Part shown: one piece after another, positions 1-7,868 of the stretch
How positions within the stretch are numbered: position 1 is the first letter of the stretch
Layout: each line of letters starts with the position of its first letter
Assembly (NCBI RefSeq): GCF_039537665.1
Contig: NZ_BAABAY010000001.1
Coordinates: forward strand, 806,001 to 870,000
Length of the DNA: 64,000 nt
Direction: 5' to 3'
Origin: Gaetbulibacter_A aestuarii
GTDB lineage: Bacteria; Bacteroidota; Bacteroidia; Flavobacteriales; Flavobacteriaceae
Notes under the pieces: generated by a model
What the model saw: only the letters and a program-made list of their open reading frames with translations
Databases searched by the model: none
Told to the model about the DNA's origin: nothing
Made by a program: the position numbers and the translations under genes

Positions 1-255
1 ACTCCCGTAGAAAGTTTTGGAGCCAAAAGCTGGGAGGATAAAATCTATATTAACAGTAAATCAAGTGATTATCCACTTAGTATTGGAGGAGCTAAATTAA
101 CAATGAAGCGCGTTTCATGTGTAGATATGTATGCTTTCCTGCAACCTTTGGTAACCCCATTTACACGCATTGGGGGTTGGATGGGTAATCAGGCTATAAA
201 TGAGAGTCGCCTCATTCTTGATACAAAATCCAAAGAATTTTTGATCACCAATTAG
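1..255 (+). CDS. C-terminal part of an unidentified protein (5' truncated by window edge)
   Basis: An open frame runs from the first base to a TAG stop at 253-255 and gives the last 84 residues of a protein. The tail contains a G-rich segment (GGWMGNQAINESRLILD) followed by KSKEFLITN. That pattern, a glycine turn, a short helix, then 'hhhD....k.hhh', recalls the C-terminal strand pair of retropepsin-like aspartyl proteases, but no catalytic motif lies inside the window, so this is only a suggestion. The next gene converges on it from the minus strand, 98 bases away. Confidence 0.6.
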   Translation, partial: TPVESFGAKSWEDKIYINSKSSDYPLSIGGAKLTMKRVSCVDMYAFLQPLVTPFTRIGGWMGNQAINESRLILDTKSKEFLITN

Positions 256-270
256 GTGATTCATGTGATT

Positions 271-331
271 GTAACCGATCCAGATGCCTGAAACGTTCAT
301 GGCTTGCTATGACTATCAGGTGTCTGGTTAC
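271..331. repeat. imperfect inverted repeat between convergent genes
   Basis: The left arm at 271-291 (GTAACC...CAGATGCCTGA) pairs with the right arm at 316-331 (TCAGGTGTCTGGTTAC) around a loop of about 24 bases. It sits between two convergent genes and could act as a bidirectional transcript end. It lacks a clear T-run, so it is not called as a terminator. Confidence 0.4.
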
Positions 332-353
332 CGGTTAAGGATAGGCCTTCGTT

Positions 354-1571
354 TCATTTAAAAACAGGAACTTTTAAGCCGATACCTGTTTGAAGATCGG
401 GCGCATTATTTACAACGAAATCTTCTTTAATATATAACGATAACTGCAGTTTTGGGGTACCGTAAGTATAAATAAACGACCAGTTCGAAAGCGCCTTGTA
501 AAGGGTTTCTACCCCGTGTTGCCAACCGCCGTTTATTTCGCGCCACTTGCCTAAAAGTTTATAATAATCGGCTTCTACTTTTTTATTGTAGCGGGATTGA
601 ATTTGATAATTAACTCCGAAAGCATTGTAGTTTTTACGTTTCGTAAATCTTACAAGTTCAAGATTACCTTCCAGGGTCGCTAAATATGGATTATTTCCCA
701 GATCCATAACCTCTTTAAAATTGATGACATTTTTACGCAAAACATTTGCGCCTACTGCCACATTAAATTCCAAGTTGTTCTTTAAGGGTATTTGTTTAAC
801 GGCATTTGCCGAAACACCGAGATCCACAGCCGTATTATATTTAGAGGTATTTAAACCCAGATGCGTGCCGAAATTTAAAAACACATGGGCGTTTTTGTTC
901 ATCTTGAGCTTTGGATAATAGAAATGATTCAGTTCAATACCTCCGATAAAAAAATCATTGTTGTTAAGTTGTAGGGTGTTACCATTTCGATCCAAATATT
1001 CAAAATGCACCTGATCAAATCCGTAATATTTTCTACCATAAGGGTCTTCGCCTCCCGCAATATGGCTATGAAAAAATTCAATGATTTCATCACCGGTAAA
1101 GATTGAAAAAGGATACGTTCCTTTCGTTATGACATAGGATCTTAATTGAATGTCGAGCTCATGGGTCTTGGAAAGGGGGATGCTTATGCCAACCCGAAAC
1201 GCCTTAATTACGGCATCAACCACAATGTTCATATAATCGGCAGGTGTGGTTTCCTGATCTATAAAATTGAACGGGCGATCATGCCAAATGATGTGACTTA
1301 ATTGCTCTCTGACTGTAGGATCTTTGGGGAAATACGCTTCAACATAGGGATGAAAGGTATTCCCGCTAATATGATTGAAGGTGAAGGTTGTTTTTTGGGG
1401 CGATTGAAGTTTAAAGTTGGTATTTATTCTAGAACTAAAAATACCGAAATGATGGGTGGTTAACAGACTTGGGTTATCAATACCATTTTTAAACACGATA
1501 CTATCATTCTCCTGAGATAGGCACACCATGCTTAGCAGGCTACCTAGAATACAAAGTATTTTTGTACGCAT
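354..1571 (-). CDS. exported beta-rich protein of unknown function
   Basis: A 405-residue protein with a clear signal peptide (about residues 1-19, ending LSMVCLSQ). The mature part is rich in alternating aromatic and polar residues, with many short strands and asparagine/glycine turns, and ends in a strand with the pattern GIGLKVPVF. This composition suits an outer-membrane beta-barrel or a periplasmic beta-sheet protein of the Bacteroidota. No lipobox, enzyme motif or TonB-dependent receptor plug is visible. It appears monocistronic: the next minus-strand gene upstream is separated by 155 bases that include a terminator. I do not recognise the family. The ATG at 1571 directly precedes the signal peptide, so the start is secure. 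Confidence 0.75.
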   Translation of the reverse strand: MRTKILCILGSLLSMVCLSQENDSIVFKNGIDNPSLLTTHHFGIFSSRINTNFKLQSPQKTTFTFNHISGNTFHPYVEAYFPKDPTVREQLSHIIWHDRPFNFIDQETTPADYMNIVVDAVIKAFRVGISIPLSKTHELDIQLRSYVITKGTYPFSIFTGDEIIEFFHSHIAGGEDPYGRKYYGFDQVHFEYLDRNGNTLQLNNNDFFIGGIELNHFYYPKLKMNKNAHVFLNFGTHLGLNTSKYNTAVDLGVSANAVKQIPLKNNLEFNVAVGANVLRKNVINFKEVMDLGNNPYLATLEGNLELVRFTKRKNYNAFGVNYQIQSRYNKKVEADYYKLLGKWREINGGWQHGVETLYKALSNWSFIYTYGTPKLQLSLYIKEDFVVNNAPDLQTGIGLKVPVFK

Positions 1572-1663
1572 AGTTATAAGAATATATAATGTTCAAATCA
1601 AAAAAACCTGGTTTTTAATATTGTTGAATGTTTGTCGAAAATTTTAAATTTTTGGTGCTCTGG

Positions 1664-1702
1664 TAATAAAATAAGCCCGAATCATGTTTTGATTCGGACT
1701 TT
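1664..1702 (-). terminator. rho-independent terminator of the O-methyltransferase gene
   Basis: The arms at 1674-1684 and 1690-1700 form an 11-bp stem with one G-U wobble around a 5-base loop. On the minus-strand transcript the stem is followed by UUAUUUUAUU. It lies 25 bases past the stop of the methyltransferase gene. Confidence 0.75.
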
Positions 1703-1726
1703 CAATTTGAAAAATATTTTAGATTA

Positions 1727-2755
1727 TTACTTGATCGCAATCACGGCGCTTGTAGGTCCGGTGAGTGGCATGACTGATATTTTGGTAAAACCACATTCGT
1801 TGGCCCATGTGCTAAAATCGGCAGCAGAAAAGTCGAAGCCTTGGTCGGTTTCGATATTCATATTGAGCGACATCATCAAGCCGAAGGCATTACTACTGCG
1901 ATCGTCGTCGATGATGTTTTCGATCACTACCAAAGCACCACCTTTAGGCAAGGCTTTACACGCTTTCGTTAAGAGCATTTTTTTGTCTTCCACACCCCAG
2001 TCGTGCAGCACATTCCCCATGGTAATGATGTCTGCCTTGGGGAGTTCATCTTCAAAAAAGTCACCTGCCACGGCAGTTACCCGGTCGCTTAGCCCCATGT
2101 TTTTAATGTTTTCCATGGCGATAGGTTTTACAGCCGGCAAGTCGAAGGAAATACAATTCATGTGCGGATTGTTCAGCGCTACCTGGCATGCCATATGGCC
2201 GCCGGCACCACCTACATCACACAAGGTTTTGTAATTGGAAAAGTCGAAGTTCTTTGCAAAGGTCATAAAGTTGCCCATTTGGATACCGCCCATGGCTGAT
2301 ACAAATTCGCGGAGTCGTTCTTCACTGGAATAGATGGCTTCAAACAGCGGTTTATCGCCATGCTTGGCTTCGTTCTGTGGTTTTCCGGTTTTTAGGCCGG
2401 TTTCGAGATCGTTCCAAAACGGATAAAGGCGGTTGTTAGACATTTCCAGAAGTCCACCCATATAGCTGGGTTTGTTCTTATCGAGAAATACATCAACATC
2501 CTCGGCATTGGAATACATGGCCGAAGCTTTAATTCCGGTGCGCTTCAGGAATCCCAAAGCTACCAGGGTATCCAGAAAATCATAAAGACCGCGCTCATGC
2601 AGCCCGAGTTTTTCCCTGATCTGTTTTCCGGACATGGCGCCCTTGGCTAAATGGGTAAATAACCCCATGTTTACGGCAGTAAGTAAGGTTTTTGAGGCCC
2701 AGAATCCCATCCCAACTTGCATGATATGCGATGGGTCGATTTGTTTTGCTTCCAT
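1727..2755 (-). CDS. SAM-dependent O-methyltransferase (COMT/plant-type family 2)
   Basis: This 342-residue protein has the two-part layout of the O-methyltransferase family 2: an N-terminal winged-helix dimerisation domain (about residues 10-100) and a Rossmann-type SAM-binding domain. The SAM motif DVGGAGG is at 180-186, an acidic residue follows in SFDLP near 203-207, and the family's LHDW signature, with the catalytic-base histidine, is at 250-253. Substrates in the family are small hydroxylated aromatic or polyketide molecules; nothing nearby identifies one here. It stands alone: no oxygenase, PKS or other biosynthetic gene adjoins it. A run of G-tracts lies upstream (2908-2941) and a terminator downstream. 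Confidence 0.85.
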   Translation of the reverse strand: MEAKQIDPSHIMQVGMGFWASKTLLTAVNMGLFTHLAKGAMSGKQIREKLGLHERGLYDFLDTLVALGFLKRTGIKASAMYSNAEDVDVFLDKNKPSYMGGLLEMSNNRLYPFWNDLETGLKTGKPQNEAKHGDKPLFEAIYSSEERLREFVSAMGGIQMGNFMTFAKNFDFSNYKTLCDVGGAGGHMACQVALNNPHMNCISFDLPAVKPIAMENIKNMGLSDRVTAVAGDFFEDELPKADIITMGNVLHDWGVEDKKMLLTKACKALPKGGALVVIENIIDDDRSSNAFGLMMSLNMNIETDQGFDFSAADFSTWANECGFTKISVMPLTGPTSAVIAIK

Positions 2756-2907
2756 TTTTATAATGTTTTGATTACTAGTCTGGTTTGTAATTATAAACTA
2801 TGGAAAGCCACACAGGTGTAGGCGTATGCTATGCGATCCACATACCATAACCGGGTTTGAAAAGTTCTAAAAAGGAAAGATTGAAGACTCTAATTTACAA
2901 AAAAATT

Positions 2908-2941
2908 GGGTTGGGATGGGTAATGGGGTTGGGATTGGGGG
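2908..2941 (+). other. predicted G-quadruplex motif
   Basis: Six runs of three to five guanines occur in 34 bases: 2908-2910, 2913-2915, 2918-2920, 2925-2928, 2931-2933 and 2937-2941. The loops are 2 to 4 bases. This satisfies the usual G3+ N1-7 pattern more than once and is striking against the AT-rich background. It lies in the 219-base gap between the HNH gene stop and the methyltransferase start, on the template strand for both genes. Confidence 0.7.
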
Positions 2942-2974
2942 AATTTTAACAAGAGATATTAAAACTGTGGTAAA

Positions 2975-3691
2975 TTAAGTTATTAGATTTCTTAAATCTT
3001 GAATACTCATTGCATTCAAATTTCTGTGAAGCATTCTGTGACAGTTGGAACAAACTAAGGCTAAGTCCTCGAGCTTTGTCTGTGTTTCTTTTTGAATTTC
3101 AAATAAAGGTTTTCGATGATGACATTCAATAAAACCTTTTCCTAACTCACCATATTTGTGATAAAAATCAAAATCACAAACCTCACATGTTAACTTCCCA
3201 AATTTTTTAAAAAATAGATCCTTTTTCATTTTGTTAATTTTGAAATTTCGCTCGTAATGTTTGTGAAGTTTGTAAATGACATTACCCTCTTTAACCTCTA
3301 CATCATCCATTTCATCTTCAATTCGATACAATTGAAGACTTAAGTCTTTATCAGAAGATGTCTCCTTAATATGATTTGCTATTCGAATGAGATCACTCTT
3401 GTTATCGACAAATTCATTAAAAACTTTTTCATCTAATTGGCTAAAGGACTGCATTCCTTTTCCATTATAGTTAGGATCAATTGCTAAAAAATTACTCAAT
3501 TTTAAACCCACTCCATTTGGATTTCTAAATTTGACTTGGTCTGGACGTTCTTTGTGAATAGGTAGCTTATTAAGAATATAGGATAATTCTATTATTTCAG
3601 GATTACTGGCATGAATTTGACCGGGTTCTGTTCTAAAATATAACTCTAGAGCCAAAATAATCTCGTCCCTATGCCATTTAGGGTTTCTCAT
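2975..3691 (-). CDS. HNH endonuclease (McrA-like)
   Basis: A 238-residue protein. The N-terminal part (residues 5-110, beginning WHRDEIILALELYF) resembles the head domain seen in many stand-alone HNH restriction-type proteins. The C-terminal part is an HNH/zinc module: CEVC at 169-172, ECHH at 189-192 with the catalytic histidine, then CSNC at 214-217 followed by H218 and H222. Relatives cut DNA, often modified DNA, in phage defence. It has no partner methylase, specificity subunit or other defence gene, and the neighbours (methyltransferase for small molecules, symporter) are metabolic. Role in defence is therefore inference; the nuclease fold is well supported. Confidence 0.85.
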   Translation of the reverse strand: MRNPKWHRDEIILALELYFRTEPGQIHASNPEIIELSYILNKLPIHKERPDQVKFRNPNGVGLKLSNFLAIDPNYNGKGMQSFSQLDEKVFNEFVDNKSDLIRIANHIKETSSDKDLSLQLYRIEDEMDDVEVKEGNVIYKLHKHYERNFKINKMKKDLFFKKFGKLTCEVCDFDFYHKYGELGKGFIECHHRKPLFEIQKETQTKLEDLALVCSNCHRMLHRNLNAMSIQDLRNLIT

Positions 3692-3796
3692 AATTTGGTG
3701 GTTGGTTCTATTGTAAAATTAATAATTTTGAATTATTATTCTGACAAAATTTAAATAAAAATTGGAAATCCAATTCAAATAAAATAAGAACCCTAA

Positions 3797-5182
3797 TTAA
3801 TCTCTACCCCTTTTCTCAGGCCCCACCAAACTCCCCAAAACCACCCCCAAACAACTCACAACAGTCCCATAAATCGTGGGGGCCATTTGGGTATCATAAA
3901 AAAAGCAAAACAACCAAACGCCACCACCCAGGATCACCCCGGCCCAGGCGCCGGTTGTGGATGTTTTTTTCCAGAAGAGCCCGAAGGTAAAGGGCGCGAA
4001 GAGGCATACCAGAATCAGGCTGAGCGAGGCTTCTACAAGGCGTACAATGTCGGCATTAGAATAGGCAAAATAGCAGGATACTAAAGCCACAAGGATCACG
4101 CTTAAGCGCGTGTATAACAGTAAACGTTTGTCGGAGAGCTTTGGCGCATAGGGTTTGATGAGGTTTTCGCCAATCACGGTGGCCGGAGCCAGCATGGCAC
4201 CACTGGAGGTACTTAAAATGGCGGAGATCATGGCGCCATAAAACAGGATCTGTACCGGCACGGAAGTCATGATGTTTACCAAAGCAGGAACAATGGCCTG
4301 ATGATCCTGAGCGTTGAGCAATTCCGGGTGTACATATACACCACCTAAAGCGATGATCAGGGGTATCGTGGGAATGATTACGAGCAACAGACCACCTAGA
4401 AATAACCCGGAGCGCGCCGCCTTTTCATCTTTGGCTGAGAATACCCGTTGGTAGATTTCCTGAACAGGAATGGTGCCAGCCGTGAAAGCGAGTAACAAGG
4501 CCAGGTAATCGGACCATTCCGCCAGGCCGCCCTTTGGAAAAATCCTAAAAAATGCTTTAGGTTGGTCGGCAAATATCGGGCTGATGCCACCGGTTTGATG
4601 GAGTACTTCGTACAATAAAATAATCATTCCGAGCACGATCATGATACTCTGCACCATATCGGTATAGGCCACGGCCCACATCCCCCCGATATAGGTATAG
4701 AACACCACGATGGCAGCGCCCAGTAAAATCCCATAATTTACAGGAATCCCCATAACCGCGTGAAATAAATAGGCCAGGGCTACAAACTGGGCTGCAATCC
4801 AATGTGGATAGGACAATACCATGATCACGGAAGAGGTAAGTTCTAGTTTTTTACTGAAACGCTTCCTGAAAAAATCATTGATGGTTACCAGATTCATGCG
4901 GTACAATTTTCGGGCGTAGAACTGCCCCACAACAAACAAGCATATAATATTGGTGAACACCAGTGTGAAGTAGGAAGTAAAACCATTCTTAATAAAAAAA
5001 CCGGGATTCCCCATGATCTGGCTGCTTCCAAACCAGGTGGCAAACAGTGTAACCCCCACAAAGGCGGTGGACAGGCTTTTTCCGGCCAGGGTGAAATCGT
5101 CGGAAGTCTTAATTTTTTTGGAGGCCCAGAACCCGATGCCGAGCGTGGCTAGTAAATAGAATGCAATGAAAAAGCTAATCAT
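3797..5182 (-). CDS. sodium:solute symporter family protein
   Basis: A 461-residue integral membrane protein with about 13 hydrophobic segments, normal for the SSS family. The start is typical: a first helix followed by KKIKTSDDFTLAGKSL, matching the family's conserved 'dd(y/f)..agr.l' region. IGGMWAVAYTDMVQ in the middle is the conserved core signature near helix 5. SSS proteins import sugars, amino acids, vitamins or anions with sodium; the substrate cannot be fixed from sequence. It is transcribed on its own, 98 bases before the hydrolase gene, without a catabolic neighbour to suggest a substrate. Confidence 0.9.
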   Translation of the reverse strand: MISFFIAFYLLATLGIGFWASKKIKTSDDFTLAGKSLSTAFVGVTLFATWFGSSQIMGNPGFFIKNGFTSYFTLVFTNIICLFVVGQFYARKLYRMNLVTINDFFRKRFSKKLELTSSVIMVLSYPHWIAAQFVALAYLFHAVMGIPVNYGILLGAAIVVFYTYIGGMWAVAYTDMVQSIMIVLGMIILLYEVLHQTGGISPIFADQPKAFFRIFPKGGLAEWSDYLALLLAFTAGTIPVQEIYQRVFSAKDEKAARSGLFLGGLLLVIIPTIPLIIALGGVYVHPELLNAQDHQAIVPALVNIMTSVPVQILFYGAMISAILSTSSGAMLAPATVIGENLIKPYAPKLSDKRLLLYTRLSVILVALVSCYFAYSNADIVRLVEASLSLILVCLFAPFTFGLFWKKTSTTGAWAGVILGGGVWLFCFFYDTQMAPTIYGTVVSCLGVVLGSLVGPEKRGRD

Positions 5183-5280
5183 ATCAGAGGTTTTACGCTA
5201 TTAGATATAATCAACAACATCAGCACGACGGCGTTGTTTTGGCTTAGGGAAGGTTTTTGAAAAGCCTAAGATACAATAAA

Positions 5281-6018
5281 TTAGGTTCCGTTTTCAACCG
5301 TTTTAAAAAAGGCGATGAGGTATTTAAGTGTTAGCTCTTGCTGTTTTCCCCGGGAGATCGCCGCGTCGTTATCGGTTAGTAATTTACCGATATAACCAAA
5401 CTGCGAATGATTTGCGCCTGGAAGTTCGATGAGTTGGGTATTTTTAGGAAGTTTGTCTTTATTTTCTATAACCTCCGGAACGCTGGCTAAACCGTCTAAT
5501 GCGCCATAGAGTTTTAAGGTAGGCAAAGTACGGTTTGAAAGATCGATATCTCTGGGGTGCGAGGTGCCGATCAAAAATAAACCTTTGAGAACCCCGGGAT
5601 TTTCGTAAACAAATTGTGCTGCCATTTTTCCGCCCTGGGAATGTCCACCTAAAATATAATGCCCTTCCGGCAGGTTGAACAAGGTTTTTATTTTGTTATA
5701 ATCCCAGACCGGCATGCGCCAATTCATCTTAATGAGGTGACAGGTAAAACCTTGTTTGGCGATGTTACGGCACAGGGGTGCGTAGGCTTCCGGGTCTACG
5801 AGTCCGCCTTGAAAAAAGATAATCTCGTTTTTAAACGTTGAAGTCGTTGGCTTGAAAATAATCTGGTCTGCCGTTTCGGTAACCGTAATTTTATGGTTAC
5901 TAGTAAAGGTGTTTTTAGGTAAGTCGCGCGCTTGATAAGTGCGATATTGCCAAATAAAAAATACGGCAACCAGACTAAACCAGATGATCCTGAAAAGTTT
6001 TCGAGGTTTTATAGCCAT
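5281..6018 (-). CDS. alpha/beta hydrolase, membrane-anchored
   Basis: A 245-residue protein beginning with a short basic stretch and one hydrophobic helix (residues 9-25), which should anchor it in the inner membrane with the enzyme outside the cytoplasm. The hydrolase triad is visible: the nucleophile elbow GGHSQGG (Ser127), Asp175 in LYGALDG, and His204 in GANHSQ. An FFQGG oxyanion segment is at 68-72. It fits the compact dienelactone-hydrolase-like or lipase-like subset; the substrate is unknown. A 34-codon membrane ORF ends 4 bases upstream of its start, suggesting co-translation. Confidence 0.85.
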   Translation of the reverse strand: MAIKPRKLFRIIWFSLVAVFFIWQYRTYQARDLPKNTFTSNHKITVTETADQIIFKPTTSTFKNEIIFFQGGLVDPEAYAPLCRNIAKQGFTCHLIKMNWRMPVWDYNKIKTLFNLPEGHYILGGHSQGGKMAAQFVYENPGVLKGLFLIGTSHPRDIDLSNRTLPTLKLYGALDGLASVPEVIENKDKLPKNTQLIELPGANHSQFGYIGKLLTDNDAAISRGKQQELTLKYLIAFFKTVENGT

Positions 6019-6022
6019 AGGC

Positions 6023-6127
6023 TTAAACGAGTAGTGCCGTTCCGATACCGATAAGAACGATTGAAGCTACAAGAAGGACATAAATGGTTTTGGTTTTGCC
6101 GCGTTTTGAAAGTAAAATGCCAAGCAT
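6023..6127 (-). CDS. putative 34-residue single-span membrane protein
   Basis: A short ORF with ATG start encodes 34 residues: a basic N-terminal stretch (LLSKRGKTKT) followed by one strongly hydrophobic helix of about 17 residues ending GTALLV. Its stop lies 4 bases before the hydrolase start. The basic-then-hydrophobic layout and tight spacing argue for a real small membrane protein rather than chance. It could equally be a leader peptide for the hydrolase. No homologue is recognised. Confidence 0.5.
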   Translation of the reverse strand: MLGILLSKRGKTKTIYVLLVASIVLIGIGTALLV

Positions 6128-6219
6128 GATATATGGTTTTAAGTTTGTTGATGGTATTAAAGGTAGGGAAAATTTGAGGAATAGTACGCTTGACTTTTTC
6201 TTTAAGATCGTATCAAGTA

Positions 6220-6957
6220 TTACAAATATTTAAATTTGGCTACTTGCCAGTCATACATTTTTTTAAACTCAGAGAGTATCTTTGGCTTGACGGTTATTTC
6301 TAATGTATCAATTTTTGATTCTTCTTCTGAAATATTTCCAGTCTCTGTAACGATAATATTTTTAATAAAATCAAATGCGTTACTCTCAAAATCACCTGTT
6401 GCTGCGGTGACTCCACTATTTTTTGCACTGACCAAAATCATCCTATTATTTTTAAACTTGAAGGTATAAGAGAGATGCGAACGGGTATATTGATAGTCGA
6501 TATTTAACAAGTGCTTTTCGATGGATAGTTCCGGTTCTATATAAGGAGCCATACCACCCTCATCCCCGCGTGCTATAAAAAGATTGTTTTGAATTATGAC
6601 CTTTTGGGAATTGCTTTGATTCAGTAATATTAAAATAATTCGAGCTTTATTTTTATGAACATAACAAGGTTCGCATCTTTTTTCATAAAGGCTATCCCTT
6701 GATTCAAGAATTAAAGCTACATCCAGTTTTCCATCATTGTTCAGGTCGCCATCCGCCTTATCTAAAATGTTCCAATCAGGATTTTCAGAAATGGAAATCA
6801 GATTTTGACCAATAAAATTCGGATAAGACGTTGGCTTGTTTTGGGAAAAGGAAAAAACAATCAGGAAATTAAAAACCAGTATGAGCGTTTGTTTTTTATT
6901 TAAATTTTTAAAAACAATGTTTTTCGGCAAATAGCATTCATCTTTTAATTTTTTCAA
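6220..6957 (-). CDS. exported protein with fused gene-relic N-terminus
   Basis: The longest frame has a TTG start and gives 245 residues. Residues 1-18 (KKLKDECYLPKNIVFKN) look like the C-terminal tail of the neighbouring 131-residue protein at 7473-7868 (KKPKGEFYLPSDVVFKK), not like a proper N-terminus. A normal signal peptide follows at about 20-39 (NKKQTLILVFNFLIVFSFSQ) but has no ATG in front. The mature part has a GDLNNDGKLDVALILES segment, as in FG-GAP or calcium-binding-type repeats, and a CEPC pair. The gene seems to have lost its own start when a second copy of the upstream gene was deleted. It may be poorly expressed or use the TTG at 6957. Confidence 0.65.
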   Translation of the reverse strand: MKKLKDECYLPKNIVFKNLNKKQTLILVFNFLIVFSFSQNKPTSYPNFIGQNLISISENPDWNILDKADGDLNNDGKLDVALILESRDSLYEKRCEPCYVHKNKARIILILLNQSNSQKVIIQNNLFIARGDEGGMAPYIEPELSIEKHLLNIDYQYTRSHLSYTFKFKNNRMILVSAKNSGVTAATGDFESNAFDFIKNIIVTETGNISEEESKIDTLEITVKPKILSEFKKMYDWQVAKFKYL

Positions 6958-7002
6958 AATAAATTCTTAATTAAGGCATTCTCATTTAACTATTAACCAT
7001 TA

Positions 7003-7470
7003 TTAATATGAGTAAATACCAATTGATAAAATCTTTTTAGTAGTTTCATGGTAATCTATACCTAAAAACAAGTCATTATTCAAAATTTGAATGACTATCG
7101 AACCCTCATTTTTTTTGTGATAACTGTCAGGAAAAAGATTTCTAATATCGTCAATCTTGTCACCAACTTTAATTTGGAACCTTGAAAATGAAAACTGCTT
7201 ATCATTTAGTTTATAAGAAACAATTTTATTATCCATGACATAAAATTCTGCTCCAGAGTATTCATATATTAAGGAACTCTTTTCATCCATTTCTGAATAA
7301 TCATTTAATACTCTTTGGGGTTGTCCAAAATTTGAAGATAATTTGGATACGTCTTGAAATAATATCTGAACGTCATTAACAGTAAGATCGCTAGAATTAA
7401 TAGAATTCTGTGCTTTACAGGCACATATTAGCGTTGAAAATATCAAAGAAGTTAGAATTATTTTTTTCAT
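7003..7470 (-). CDS. small exported (lipo)protein of unknown function
   Basis: A 155-residue protein with an N-terminal signal peptide (residues 1-20) ending in LICAC/KAQ, a possible though atypical lipobox. The rest is predicted mixed alpha/beta with a repeated pattern of charged turns. No known motif. It lies 2 bases downstream of the 131-residue gene, in a tight run of small exported proteins on the minus strand (8422 to 6220). The family is unknown to me. Confidence 0.65.
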   Translation of the reverse strand: MKKIILTSLIFSTLICACKAQNSINSSDLTVNDVQILFQDVSKLSSNFGQPQRVLNDYSEMDEKSSLIYEYSGAEFYVMDNKIVSYKLNDKQFSFSRFQIKVGDKIDDIRNLFPDSYHKKNEGSIVIQILNNDLFLGIDYHETTKKILSIGIYSY

Positions 7471-7472
7471 AA

Positions 7473-7868
7473 TTATTTTTTAAATACAACATCACTCGGC
7501 AAATAAAATTCCCCTTTCGGTTTCTTCAAAACTTCAATTTTAATACGTTTTGAATCCGGCAGATATTCTAATTTAAGCGTTCCGTAGGTATTTGAAAAAC
7601 TACATTCAAAAGTTCCCGTAAATATATTTTCATTTGTTTTTGTTAAAAATATACCGTTAGAACCCTGATCGATTCCACAATCTATTTTCATACCGTTGAA
7701 AAACACACTACAATAATTTCCTTTGTAATTGTTTGGACGCGTTTCCTTTAAGGTAATTGTAGATTGATGTTTGGCTTTGTAGGTCCAATTCCAAGAGCCC
7801 GATATGTTTTGCCCTGAAACAAGAGACGAGGTTAGAAAAAAACATAGTAATCGTGTGACTGTAACCAT
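7473..7868 (-). CDS. small exported protein of unknown function
   Basis: A 131-residue protein with a signal peptide (about 1-19, ending SLVSGQ). The mature part begins ISGSWNWTY and alternates short strands, as in small beta-barrel or lipocalin-like secreted proteins of this phylum; it contains two cysteines (CSVFF, DCG) plus one later (ECSF). Its start codon shares a base with the stop of the upstream lipoprotein gene, so the two are translationally coupled. The tail of a second copy of this gene survives, fused to the gene at 6220-6957. Function unknown. Confidence 0.7.
   Translation of the reverse strand: MVTVTRLLCFFLTSSLVSGQNISGSWNWTYKAKHQSTITLKETRPNNYKGNYCSVFFNGMKIDCGIDQGSNGIFLTKTNENIFTGTFECSFSNTYGTLKLEYLPDSKRIKIEVLKKPKGEFYLPSDVVFKK

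Noticed and set aside
1632..2234. 200-codon plus-strand ORF
   Set aside because: It is fully antisense to the clearly supported O-methyltransferase gene and has no coding features; a shadow ORF.
1727..3691. Secondary-metabolite cluster or restriction-modification pair
   Set aside because: The methyltransferase has the small-molecule O-methyltransferase motif, not DNA methylase motifs, and no biosynthetic partner genes adjoin; so it is not a partner of the HNH nuclease.
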